A stretch of 64,000 nucleotides of DNA, from NCBI GenBank assembly GCA_000149265.1, contig CH003163.1, positions 670,840 through 734,839 on the forward strand, given 5' to 3'. Every line of letters begins with the position of its first letter. Position 1 is the first letter of the stretch. The notes under the pieces were generated by a model. The model was not told where the DNA came from. It did no database searches and saw only the letters and a program-made list of their open reading frames with translations. The translations under genes were made by a program, and so were the position numbers. Origin of the DNA: Ciona savignyi. Lineage: Eukaryota; Chordata; Ascidiacea; Phlebobranchia; Cionidae. This document shows, in pieces, positions 15,301-25,681 of the stretch.

Positions 15301-18300
15301 CGTCTCTCATGTCATCTTGCAATGCCCGACTTGTTCTTATTTAGTAAGATAGCAACTAAGGCTAAACCGTTCAATGTGGACCTCCTTACTCTTTAGGATG
15401 AGTGACAACCCCCACCTTTTAACAGCATGATCATTGATTAACTCAGCGTTACGCACTACTTAATTAGCTGTAATAGCTTTAGTGGTGGACTGTACGCCGT
15501 TATAATAAATTATGTCTATCCCCCATAAGATTAAAATGTACCCCTTCCCCATAAAGAGCTTTTTTCTTTCCAGGCGCTCCGAAAAAAGGGGGAGGGAAAA
15601 GCGCGAAAGGGAAGAAAGGAGGCAAGGGAGGAAAGAGCAAATCTCCCACTCCTGTTCCTCCCACTCCCGTGGAGGAGGAAAGTGAGGAGGATAAGAGAAA
15701 GAAAGAAACAGCATTGAGATTGAAGGATGAATATTTCGCTGTGCTCCATTTCGAAGAAGCTGCTGCAAAGGATCGACTTAAACTTATCAAGTGAGTAATA
15801 TATTGGAGATCAGAAATATATGTAAGAATCTACACAAAAGAAATAGAACATGAAAACTGCCCAAAATACTGAAAAATTCGAAAAGAGTCATAATTAAAAT
15901 GTTTCTAAATATCAGATAATTAAGTATATTGACTCCATTTATATAAAAAATATTAAACACTTGATTTAGCGATTTTTTTTCGCAATTCCTGTTTTTTAAT
16001 ATTAGGTTTAAAAGCCATTTCTATTTTTCTCTAATACCATGTTGTATTTATTTGATGTGTTCAACTACTGTTGGTCTTTTCTATTTTTTCTACTTCCCTT
16101 TATGCTTATCTTTGTTGCATTTTCCCATTTGCGTTGATAAACTTGAATGTTTTCCTTTTCTAACCGTTTACATTTTTATGAATTTTTAATTATTTTAAAA
16201 ATTATTCATTTTTGCATAAATTGTTAGAAATCGGTCGGTGCACACACTTTCCGACCTCTACAACAAATCCGATCAAACTTTCGCCGACATGAACGATTGG
16301 ATTGGATCTCGGTACTTGCGTGAAATGGCGGCCATTGATAACCTGAGTGCGGTTGTGCGGCAATCTGTTGAAGAAGGGGTTCAGCTGGAATATGAATTGC
16401 TTCTGGAGCAAGATGTGAGTGATTGAAACTATTAGGTTAATCCTGTTTTATTAATGGATGGGAATACGAATGGATGTGATTATACAGGCAGTTAGATTTG
16501 GTATACCCTCTGTTGGTCACTGGAGCTTTTGTTTTGTATGTGATGTAACTACTGTTTTATTTAACCGAATAATTCACTGGTTTTGGGTAAAATCCTCTGC
16601 TCCGTAAGTGCCCTGCCTACTTTTAAAACCGAATAAATCAGTCCAAGGACCTTTCTGCTATAAATCAACACAGATAACAAATAAAATATGAGGCTGGATG
16701 ATAAGCTAATGTTATTATATATAAGTTGATTATCCTGTAGTTTGAGCATTTTCTGACATGTAGCGAAATACGATTGTCAGTCAAAGCTGGTTGGTTCGAA
16801 ACTAGTCGCGAAATAGTTCATAACATGTGTTCTTGAACAAGTCACTTGGTGGACATTTTCTAAACCCAATGTTTTACAGGGTTTATTAAAAACCATAACC
16901 ACGACCAATCACAATCATACCTAACAGACAGCAATAGCTTTGCAACCAAAAAAAAGGGAAATAAATAAAATAAAATAACCAAAGTAAAATAAAAAAGGGA
17001 TATAAAAGAAAAAAAGTGACACAAATGAATTATAATGAAGTTTATAAACCGCAGGAGTTTATAATCAACCACGAAGCCAAGGTGATTCGCACGCCGAGCC
17101 CACCCCCCAAACCCGACCCAATTGAAGCCTCTCAACCTGACGTATTCACCATCGTGCAGATGGGGAAACTATACACCCATTTCAGAGGTAAGTGACATAT
17201 CTCTGCCATAGGTGGGAAAAACCATTCATTAACACATTGCATTAGGAATTAGGATAGTATAGGATATTCATGTTTATTCACCGTGAATGGGAAAACCAAG
17301 GCAGGTTAACACACAGGATAATCGTCAGATCTACCTCGCACCCACTGTCGAGGTTATCAAAGACTATTGTAGTGTTTTGTATATGATAAATACATTCCTT
17401 CAATTTAATAGAGCCCACTAATCCGTTTCAGGCAATGTCCGTTAACTGCCTTGCTCAAAAACACAACCGACTAGCTAGCGACCAGTTTTGCACTTGCAAC
17501 CTTTCGATTGAAAGGCGACGCACTTAACCGCCAGACTAACCGGCTAGACATTATCATTGTGAGTCTTGGCATTTGCCAGGGATAAGTATGATTGACAGGG
17601 TTGCATATGATTGACAGGCCTGAAAATAATAGATAGCCCTCTGTATGGTTGACAGACATGCATATGATTACAGGTGTGGCACCGAATGGTATGATACTGA
17701 ACAAAGCATTCATCGAGGTACTCGCTGATACAGCTGCTCTGGATGCCGGGGCTGATTCTTTACCAGACATGTGGGTTAATGTATCCTACAACCAGGTATT
17801 TCTTTTTATATTGGGGGATGTGTAATCATTCGTTTACCTGAGCCCACATTAGATTAAAAAGTTTTCTACATTTTTTCAACCCATTGATTTACTGGGTTTA
17901 AGAAATGTCTACAAAGTTTCTTACCAGGGACTTAATCAAATGGGTAGCTGATATTTTAGGGTAATATTTGATTTAACCAACGGAACTTTGTGAAACTGTG
18001 TATTCACAATGTAGACATAGTAAGATCTGCATTATCAAGTTTAAACTGAGACAGTACTACGCTGTTTTTGCAGGAAAAGATATCAACAAGGTAATATGAC
18101 AAAACAGCCAGATCTAAATACAAATTTTGGCTGGAAGTCTTTAACAAAAAACATTTTAACAAATGTCGTTTCAGGTCTAGTTTTCTTAACCACATAGTTT
18201 CAAACCTGATTTTTTAATTCAATTTCTAATAAATTTCTCAGCTGGTAGAGTTAGCCGAACTGCTTTCGGGGGAGTCGGAGTACATTGATTGGAGGAAGTT

Positions 18301-21300
18301 TCTGCTGGTTGCTGCGTTTCCATGGCAACAACCAAGCACAGCCGAGCTGCTGAAGGCGAGGTCGGCTTTCCAACAACACGATGTTTGCGGGAACGGATGG
18401 ATCAGCAGGGACCAGTTCAACAACGTTAGTTGGAATTGTTTGCGGTTTGTGGTCATTAATTGTGCTGCGTATGTGAAGCACAGGATAGTATAGTCATTCA
18501 GACCAGGTCAAAAAACACTTATTACATGAATCAGCAGATCACCCCATCCCCAAAGTTGGGTTATTGGAATAAACAAATTGTTTGGGGTTACTTTATTTTA
18601 ATTAAAACAACATAGCCAATATATTTGTATAATTTTGGATTTGGCATAAGTTTCAACTAAATAACTGTTGCTGTTTTCGGCACAATTTTAAAGTTTGCAA
18701 AATTCACATTTGTCAAATTATATTGGCTTTATTGTTTTTAAAATCAAATTATCTCATGCAATCAGTGATCTGATGATTGTGTGATCTGAAGTTTTAAAAG
18801 TTCTATTTATATCTATTTGATTACGGTAAACAGCATTAAGTAGGTTGCCAAGGGACAACGCGCACAAAAGAATATTCAAAAAGGATTATTATAAAAAATA
18901 ACAATAATTATTGGTCTTGATTCCTACAAAGGATTGAATTAGAAAGTTCACTATTTTGTGGTGTTTTGCAATATCGGAATAAATGCAAGTTCTGTGGTCG
19001 TCAGTAGGACATCTTTACATTTCATTTTACACAATATATCTTCCAGGTAAAACTGTGGTTGGAAAAAGATGACTCATCGAATGATCCAGATGTTTATAAC
19101 AGGGACAAGCACTTCAGCGAGTTTTGCTTCACTCTGTTTTCTGACTGGGAGCAGGTATGTCATATAATTATTCCTTTTCTTTTGTTGCATTTCTATCATC
19201 TTGTTTCCCCTCGGATAGAAAGAAGTGGTGGTGTTTTTACACAGGCAATCATCAGATACTGTGTATTAAATACAGTACTTTTTATCTTACGATAAAAATG
19301 TTATTTACAATGGAAGCAATGTTCCTATCAAATGCAACGATTTGTAATGGCATTGACCACTGGATATACATAATCAAATTTAACTAAACAAATTCGTCAT
19401 TTTGCATTATTTCGTTTATAAAAGCACATAAATACTTTTGAAGTGGAAATATTTAAAATTCAATAAATTCTCTATTTTCCTTTTTATTTCAGACTCCACC
19501 CAGATTAGACTATGTCAATATGCTCATGTACTTTGCAATGGACGAAAATTCTGTCGCTGGATTTTTAAGGTGATGAACATAAGTTATATTCATCACAGAA
19601 GTCTAGCATATGTTAACCTTAGCTTGAATAAGCTACCCAGCGGTTCTCAAACTGGGGTCCGCGGTCTTTTCGGGTCTGCAAGACAATTTTCTGGGACCGC
19701 GAAACACCTTTCAAAAAATTAAAACGACGCTCCTGAAGAAAAAAATTTGTGTAAAATTAAGTTTTTCTGCAACTTTTCTTCCAATCAACTTAACAAACAC
19801 AATTTGTCATGAAACCTTACATACTACATAGGCATTTATGACATCACAAGAAGCTATTTGATGTCACATTAGTGTAATTCAAAAGTACCAACAAGCCTAT
19901 CTGAGAGTGCAGAGTAAACATTTTTACTTCCCTATTTTTCGAGGGGACCGTGAGTCATTTAAAATTGCTAGGGGACCGTTGCGTCATTTTTTAAAAAAAG
20001 TTTGAGAACCGCTGCTCTAACCTATTTTTCGACTGTGTCTCAGAGCCAAAGCATTCACTAAAAATCTGAAATCAAGCATTTTTTGATGAAGTTGTGGTGG
20101 TTTTCAACATTAAATAAAGTCCAAATTATGACATACATGCTGGCATATTAGTAATAGCTGGTTCAATGTACAACCAAGACTAGTAATGTAATGAAGCCCG
20201 TTAGTTAAGAGCCCATGTACTATTAATTATGGCACATAAAAATAAACCGCTGCATAAAAATGGGAGTAATATTAATTATGGCAAAAATAACAGTCAAGTC
20301 AGCACTCTAACCTTAGATACACACTTTAATGTTTTAAATACCGGCAATGCAGTTTATTTTTCCTAACATTGAAAACAACCATTTTATGCAGCGGTTTTAT
20401 TTTTTATATTTTTCTTCAGAGCACTCAGTGTAGCAACTGGCAATGAAATGCCGCAATTTACCAAGAGGAATATTCAATCTGATGAAGACTGGAACAAGGT
20501 ATTGTACTCCAATTTGTACTGAAATTGTTTTATATTGCGCTGATTAATTTTTTTTCATGTTTATCCCTGTCAGTGGGAAAACCAAGGGGATGAATACATG
20601 GGCAATTGTCAGATCACCTTGCGACTACCCTCGGGTTACCAGAGCTATTTCAGTGTGTTGTGTATGGTTTGCACATTCCTTTAATTTAGTAAAAATGCCT
20701 TACAACCGACGAGTTAGCTACCAGATTTGAACCTTAAACCTTTCGGTTGAAAGATGTCGCACAAACCACCAGACTAACCGGTCCGACAGTGAATGACACC
20801 TGTCTGTATTATTTTCCCCTGCAGTCGGAATTACACAGTGGTGGGTGTTTGGCCTGTTAGCTGTAAGGTAACGAGTTGGACTGTCAATCGAAAGGTCGAT
20901 CATTAGTAGCCTTCAGCCGGTCACTTTGTGTTCTTAAGCAAAGTACTAAGCGGACGTTGCCAATTTGTTGGGTTGAAATTAACTATACAAATATCTCATC
21001 GTATTCAAAATACTACAATACTTCCAGTAACCCGATTTTAGACAAATGGTAATGGGAAGATTGCATGTTATTATGCTCCCTGTGCTATCTCACTCACATG
21101 CTTAAAAGTGACTATGCTATCTACACATTAATCATATATGAAACTTTCTCGCTATCGCAGGTTTTAGTTCAATTTGACTAATTTCTGTTTCAAAATTAAA
21201 ACTTGGCAAACATGTCCGCAGACTTCTGACAGTGGCACAGACAGAATATTAGAGATATCCGCCTCGAAAACCAGGGGAGTAAAACTGGAGCTTGAGCCCA

Positions 21301-22921
21301 CTCCCTGTCCGGAAGTAACAGCGAACGAATGGTGGTTGGTTTTGCATCATGGTAGTAGCAGGTTGGGGGATTCCCACCGCTTTGCCCAGTTCGATGACCC
21401 AAAGTCACAATTCTCAATGGTTAGTCACTTGAAATATATAGGACAGTTGAAAATAGAGCTTCCCCTATTTATGAAACGCTAGTCTGAAACGTTTTTCATT
21501 TTCTTATTTAAAGAATCAATATTTTCAGTAAAATAAGAAGTGTATTGATCATAAAAAACTAACGTAACATGTGGCTTCTGCTGTCTGGCCATTTAGTCCA
21601 GAGATACGAACAGAGGTCATGATGGTGTGATTGCATTTATAACTGAAATGGCTTGAAATTGAAATACACATGTAGGGTGGTTTTAAAAATATTGCTATAT
21701 ACCTTGCAAAGTAGGATAGGATAGGATATTCATGTTTATTCCTATGAATGTGGAAACCAAGGGGGTTAACACACGGGCAATCGTCAGATCACTTCGCTCC
21801 CACCGTCGGGTTACCAGAGATATTGCAGTGTGTTGTATATGATTTACACGTTCCTTCAATTTAGTAGAACCCAATAATCCGCTGGGTTCAGGCAATGTCC
21901 GTTAAGTGCCTTGCCCAAGGACACAACTGACGAACTAGCGACTAATTTTGAGGTACCGGTACCCAATCTAACGCACTAATTTGTGTAAAAATGTTACAAA
22001 TCACGTCTCACCACACAGAGCCAGATTCAGCTATTGTATGGAGAGTTACAAGCGACTGATGAATTATCGCTGCCAATCCAAACCCTCGTACTCCACCCCG
22101 TGCTTCAGGAAGCTATTCTTGCTTGCAAGAAATACCACATTCTGGTGGGTCTTTTACTCTTATTTCATCTTGATATTTTGCATGTTTGCATAAAGTATTT
22201 TTTAGGCTTCACTTACACTTTTATAAGTTATGCAAGGTAAGCTTTGTATTACGTGCCAAGTAGCTCAGGATATTTGTTTGATTTTTTGTATTAACAATGG
22301 TTTAAGCTTTACTTGCACTTATTTTATGATTGAAAAGGCAGTAGATGTACTAGTGTAAACATGCACATGGTCGCGTAGACCCGCTGTGTGATGGATTTCG
22401 AAATGTCGCAGTGAAACTACCAAAATCTAACGTTATGTGTTCACAAAAAGCTTCATGCTAGACGAATTAGCTGGTTTCGATCATATGACCCCCGCTAATG
22501 GTCCGACACGCAACCGCATGAGCTAACCAGCCAGATGGCATGTATCATTCGACAGGATACGGACATATATTATTCCCAATGGAATTTATAGGGTGAATAA
22601 AAAAATGTTTTTAAGGGTCACGACACTGGTCTGTGGGTACGTGGTTTTCTGACGTATATGAAATAGCCTTGGACTAACAATACACTATTCTCCATCTTTT
22701 CGCCATTCGCCGTACTTCTGAGTTTCCCGAGCTATAAATATTAACGTAGTTTTTCTCTATAATGTAATTTGGTATGACCCATACCCATGAACACTGCATT
22801 CCAATTAAAAAAAATAATATTTACTAAATCTTTGTGTATATTTCAGGACATTCGTTCAATACTGAACGCTCAAAACTACTGCTACGATTTGGAGAACCCA
22901 GACACTGTGCCGTTAATGTGA
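375..22921 (+). CDS. SPEF2: Sperm flagellar protein 2 (SPEF2/KPL2), 3' 33 exons, 5' end outside window
   Basis: SPEF2 is a large axonemal protein needed for sperm tail and ciliary central-pair assembly. Exons: 375-499, 978-1128, 1697-1780, 2062-2166, 2699-2886, 3668-3815, 4247-4363, 4733-4910, 5627-5676, 6068-6270, 8055-8182, 8702-8845, 9346-9479, 9910-10034, 10579-10701, 11025-11264, 12002-12158, 12598-12735, 13244-13419, 13820-13905, 14133-14334, 15038-15159 (or 15144), 15574-15790, 16228-16414, 17055-17187, 17674-17795, 18242-18424, 19047-19154, 19493-19569, 20420-20498, 21222-21419, 22019-22144, 22847-22921. Phases agree throughout and give 1543 codons including TGA. The start is a charged coiled coil (RLEEDA, RRIAVQLM, DFQDALDRE, as in human SPEF2). 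Next come the P-loop GKMFAGKST (4733-4910) and the adenylate-kinase-like GWVLDGFP (6068-6270). Basic Ser/Lys and Gly/Lys linkers follow (10579-10701, 15574-15790), then a C-terminal EF-hand-like helical region. The N-terminal CH-like domain lies upstream of the window. An ATTAAA lies 120 bp after the stop. Exon 22 can end at a GC donor (15160) or an in-frame weak GT (15145). Confidence 0.93.
3212..3311. other. Assembly gap of 100 N
   Basis: Exactly 100 N between SPEF2 exons 2699-2886 and 3668-3815. The flanking exons join in phase and align with the continuous human protein order, so no coding sequence appears to be lost. The fixed length suggests a gap of unknown size. Confidence 0.99.
4012..4246. 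repeat. C-rich imperfect minisatellite before a SPEF2 acceptor
   Basis: Degenerate repeats of roughly 30 bp built from ACCCCACCCA-type blocks fill the intron and run directly into the CACAG acceptor of the SPEF2 exon at 4247. The C-rich strand may serve as the polypyrimidine tract. Confidence 0.6.
6254..7538. repeat. 49-bp minisatellite carrying the SPEF2 exon end and splice donor
   Basis: About 28 copies of a 49-bp unit with core GTAAATCTTATTTT, some shortened. Each unit contains two related halves, ATCAGATAAAAGTAAAG and ATCAGATAAAAAGTAAAT. The first copy overlaps the last 16 coding bases of the SPEF2 exon ending at 6270 and its GTAAAT donor. The array therefore repeats the exon end and 5' splice site through the intron; at least fifteen units keep the exact CATCAGATAAAAA|GTAAAT context. 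Confidence 0.95.
7885..8023 (+). repeat. Interspersed repeat, LINE-like 3' end with (TAAAC)n tail
   Basis: The segment ends in ATAAACTAAACTAAACTAAA. Its body (ACGGCAAAAC, GGACTATTG in reverse complement) recurs at 61649-61860. Related tails are seen at 11410 and 14862. Strand is assigned by putting the tail at the 3' end. The family is not recognised. Confidence 0.55.
8290..8480 (+). repeat. tRNA-derived SINE, degenerate copy
   Basis: A weakly conserved sense copy with a tRNA-like head (GGTTCAAAACT B-box-like) followed by the conserved GTCGGTTGTGTCCTTGGG block. It lies in a SPEF2 intron. Confidence 0.5.
10146..10396 (+). repeat. tRNA-derived SINE
   Basis: Sense copy in a SPEF2 intron. The order is the tRNA-like A-box region, B-box-like GGTTCAAAACC, the body with CAACACACTACGATAGCTCC, and the ATAAACATAAATATC end. 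Confidence 0.7.
11410..11580 (-). repeat. Interspersed repeat of the (TAAAC)n-tailed family
   Basis: Begins with TTTAGTTTAGTTTATTTTTT and shares the AAGAAGAATGGC and GTAGTTAAA blocks with the copy at 14860-14970. Lies in a SPEF2 intron. The boundary is approximate. Confidence 0.5.
12321..12581 (-). repeat. tRNA-derived SINE abutting SPEF2 exon 18
   Basis: Antisense, near-full copy running from the ATTCATGTTTATCCC end to the tRNA-like head CCGCCAGACTAACCGGTCGG. It ends 16 bp before the CCATAG acceptor at 12597. Its terminal CTAAC lies about 26 nt from that acceptor, where a branch point would be expected. Confidence 0.85.
13962..14093 (-). repeat. tRNA-derived SINE, partial with internal duplication
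   Basis: Antisense tail half of the SINE (AGGATATTCATGTTTATTC). The CAGATCACCTC block is present twice, so this looks like a partially duplicated fragment. It lies just before the SPEF2 exon at 14133. Confidence 0.65.
14860..14970 (-). repeat. Interspersed repeat of the (TAAAC)n-tailed family
   Basis: Starts TTTACTTTAGTTTATTG and continues with the AAAGAAGAATGGCCC and CTACAGTAGATAAA blocks, collinear with 11410-11520. Confidence 0.5.
17250..17549 (-). repeat. tRNA-derived SINE, near full length
   Basis: Antisense copy of about 300 bp from AGGATATTCATGTTTATTC to the head CCGCCAGACTAACCGGCTAG. Includes the reverse of the B-box region (GCACTTGCAACC) and the conserved CACAACCGACTAGCTAGCG. Confidence 0.85.
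19638..20014. mobile_element. hAT-like MITE
   Basis: A 377-bp segment bounded by perfect 16-bp inverted repeats, CAGCGGTTCTCAAACT at the left and AGTTTGAGAACCGCTG at the right. The inner ends also echo each other (GGGGTCCGCGG, GGGGACCG). No transposase is encoded. TIR sequence and size resemble non-autonomous hAT elements; no clean 8-bp target duplication could be made out. It lies in a SPEF2 intron. Confidence 0.8.
20555..20787 (-). repeat. tRNA-derived SINE
   Basis: Antisense copy with the blocks CATGTTTATCCCTGT, GGGTTACCAGAGCTATTTC and the head AGACTAACCGGTCCGAC. A second, degenerate sense copy follows at about 20840-21080. Confidence 0.8.
21712..21977 (-). repeat. tRNA-derived SINE
   Basis: Antisense copy beginning with (TAGGA)n and ending in a diverged head about 40 bp before SPEF2 exon 32. 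Confidence 0.8.
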
Positions 22922-23040
22922 TTTATTTTAACACCATCAATGTTGGTTGATTAGTTCGCTAATTCGGCTTTTCAGTTCACTTAGTCTTGCGTGTTTTTAA
23001 TGATTTTAAAAAGTATATTATATTTTATGGTTTTTGCAAA

Positions 23041-23046
23041 ATTAAA
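23041..23046 (+). promoter_or_regulatory. Probable SPEF2 polyadenylation signal (ATTAAA)
   Basis: ATTAAA, the common variant signal, lies 120 bp after the SPEF2 stop codon, with T-rich sequence downstream. Confidence 0.45.
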
Positions 23047-23149
23047 TATAAACTTTATATGTCGTTTTATTCGTATAATGGAAACTCTGTAAAAATTGCC
23101 GTGAGGGGTTCGAATCAGCCTTTTGTTGCATATATGACATGTTTTGCCA

Positions 23150-25110
23150 GTTAGCTTAGTCGGTAAAAGTGTCCACCGTCTTCAGGCAGCCGAAAAATGG
23201 TTGGATCAAACACTCTCATAATTACGAACGGTTCACGAGAAGACATCGTAACAAGCATGAACATTTTGGATCTTTATGGTCATTTATCAGGATGCAAGCT
23301 AAATACAAACAAATCATGTGCTTTTTACGTCGGAACTAAAAAAGGCTGTATACTCAAACCGCTGGAGGGGAAAACACTAACATGGCCATCAGACACCCTA
23401 AAATATCTCGTTGTGGTAATACCAATCTCGGGAAAAAAGCAATCCATTTTCAACTTGAACTTCGATACTTGTATTGACAACATAAATAGGATTTTAAACA
23501 TCTGGTCATCTCGCGGGCTAACACTTTTAGGAAGAGTTACCGTAATTAAAAGCCTTGTAATTCCAACATTTTACAGAATTAGCATGGTGCCAACAGACAT
23601 ACCAGAACCATTCGTACGTCGTTTAAACAAAGAACTGTTTCGATTTATTTGGGGCTCCGGTTGGGAAAGGGCAAAGAGATCTATATTAATAAATAATATT
23701 GCAGAAGGTGGAACTAACATGATTGACATACGGTCATATATTACTGGTCTCCGCTGTAAATTTATAAAACAATTCATGAACCCTGACTATAGCGCTCCAT
23801 GAAAAGATATAGAAACTTATCTAACCTCACAAGATACGCTAAACATAATTCTTTCTTCCAATTTAGCATTACACAACAAAATTTACAAGACTCTGCTACC
23901 GCTACGCACCTTACACAGCAACGTAATGAGCTGGATGAAGATGATTAGAAGAAAAGGTCAAATGACAACCAATGACCAACCACTCTGGCTAAACAAAAAC
24001 ATTCAGGTTAAACGAAAACCTGTACTTTTAACGAATTGGGCAAAGTCAGGGATCTGCGTGTTCGGAGACATCCTTTCGGAAACCGGCCAAATTCACAGCT
24101 TCGAAACTTTAATGCAAAGGTATCATCTTTCGGAAACGGAAAGTGAAAAAATGCGGTACAGCCAGATAATCACGGCCTTGCCAGTTAACTGGCGGGAATC
24201 ATCTCTTCCTCCCGGCGATGCACCAGAAACCAGCCGCCAATGGTTTGAAACAAAATCAACAAGTAAAGACTTCTACAACGCAGCCCTCGAACATGTTGTA
24301 ACGAAGCCTCGAAAATACCAATTGCAATGGGAACTGGAGTGCAACTTTAAAGATGTTGACGGCTCTTTCTGGAGTAATATATACATCAATACTTACAAAT
24401 CAACTATCGAAACACGCCTTCGCTCATTCCAAATTAAACTGAATCTCAGAGCCATTGTAACAAACACTCAACTATATAAATTAAAGATAATTGATTCAGA
24501 TAAATGTGAAATGTGCCTCACTGAGCCGGAAACACTTACCCATCTATTTTGTACCTGCATACACACCGTCAAGTTTTGGAACGAAACCGAAAATTGGATT
24601 GCTGCTAATTTAAGAATACCGCTTTCACTGAGACACACGAACATGATATTCGGAGCCCCCGAAAATAACAGTAATCTGCTGAATTGCCTTATTTTATGTG
24701 CAAGATATATTATCTATCGTAGTAAAATCCAAAAAATAAGTCCCTTTGTAAATGCATTTATTGATTTTGTGGCAAATGTAAAACTTTCGGAAAAATGGCC
24801 GCTATTAGTAACAACACCCTATGGAAACACAATTCAAAATGGTCTGGGCTCATGTGAAGTATTATGTACATATATTTTCCCTGCTGTTTTTGCCATATCT
24901 GTACTTTGCCGCCGTTTTGTATTAGTCTAACGCCCTTTGCAATAAACTATCGCAAAAAAAAAAACACAGCCGCTAACTAGTCAGTTGTTTTCCTGGGAAA
25001 AAACATTAAGCGTACATTTCCTAAACCAGGTTGTTTAACTAATAAGTTGGAGAAACGACTCAAAATACTTCAATATGCAATCTTACGGGTGGTTTTGGCA
25101 CAACAATGTA
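23150..25110 (+). repeat. tRNA-derived SINE split by a LINE insertion
   Basis: The tRNA-like SINE head lies at about 23150-23213. The SINE body resumes at 24968 with GCCGCTAACTAGTCAGTTG, which matches the block that follows the head in intact copies. The intervening 1.75 kb is a LINE. The short direct repeat AAACAC flanks the insertion (23208-23213 and 24962-24967). Confidence 0.7.
23214..24964 (+). mobile_element. 5'-truncated non-LTR retrotransposon (LINE), reverse-transcriptase C-terminal part
   Basis: One reading frame runs from 23215 to the TAA at 24930, interrupted once by TGA at 23800-23802 (just after residues SAP). The protein matches the region after the catalytic motif of LINE reverse transcriptases: TLIITNGSRED, LKYLVVVIP (usually KYLGV), LTLLGRVTVIKSL, FRFIWGSGWERAKR, and a C-terminal zf-RVT-like CEMC...HLFCTC. 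The YADD catalytic box itself is missing because the copy starts just after it. AATAAA (24941-24946) and an 11-base A tail (24954-24964) close the element. The clade is uncertain; the style is L1/Tx1-like. It cannot be functional. Confidence 0.88.
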
Positions 25111-25681
25111 GGCTAATCTTACGACTCAACATACCACAACATGTAATCTTTTATGGTTTTGGAACACTGTAATCTTACGGGTGACCCGTCCTACTGCATA
25201 ACGTTTGTTTATGTGATCAAGACATTGCTGTAGTAATTGTTTAACCCAGCAATTAACTAAGTTAAAATAACGTCCGAATGCCTTGCCCACAACCATTAGC
25301 TTGAGGCTGTATTCGTCCCACAATCTTTCGATTGACTTTGGATAAGCTAACCAGTTGAATAAGGTCACACTGTTGATTAAAATTAAACGTGACCAGCTTA
25401 TAGTCAGTTTCATTTTTATTAACTCTTATTGTTGAATTGCAGCAGTAATCAGATTTTCTTCGGTGCTAATCGCAGCGAAAATTGCCCGAGGGCATTATTT
25501 AATTTCTACAATAGTATTACTAGAATGCGTGAAAATACAGACTTGTGTTTAAAAGCTATACAGGCTGTTAGTGATAAGTATCTCAGAAAGGCAAAAACTT
25601 GACAGCTACTGAACGAAAAGGATCTAATCTGGCCTACATCAGCGGCATTTTGCAGTTTTAAACAAACACTGAGCTTTTAAC

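Noticed and set aside
22468..22545. tRNA-like sequence on the minus strand
   Set aside because: It has A- and B-box-like blocks, but the acceptor and anticodon stems do not pair well; probably a repeat head.
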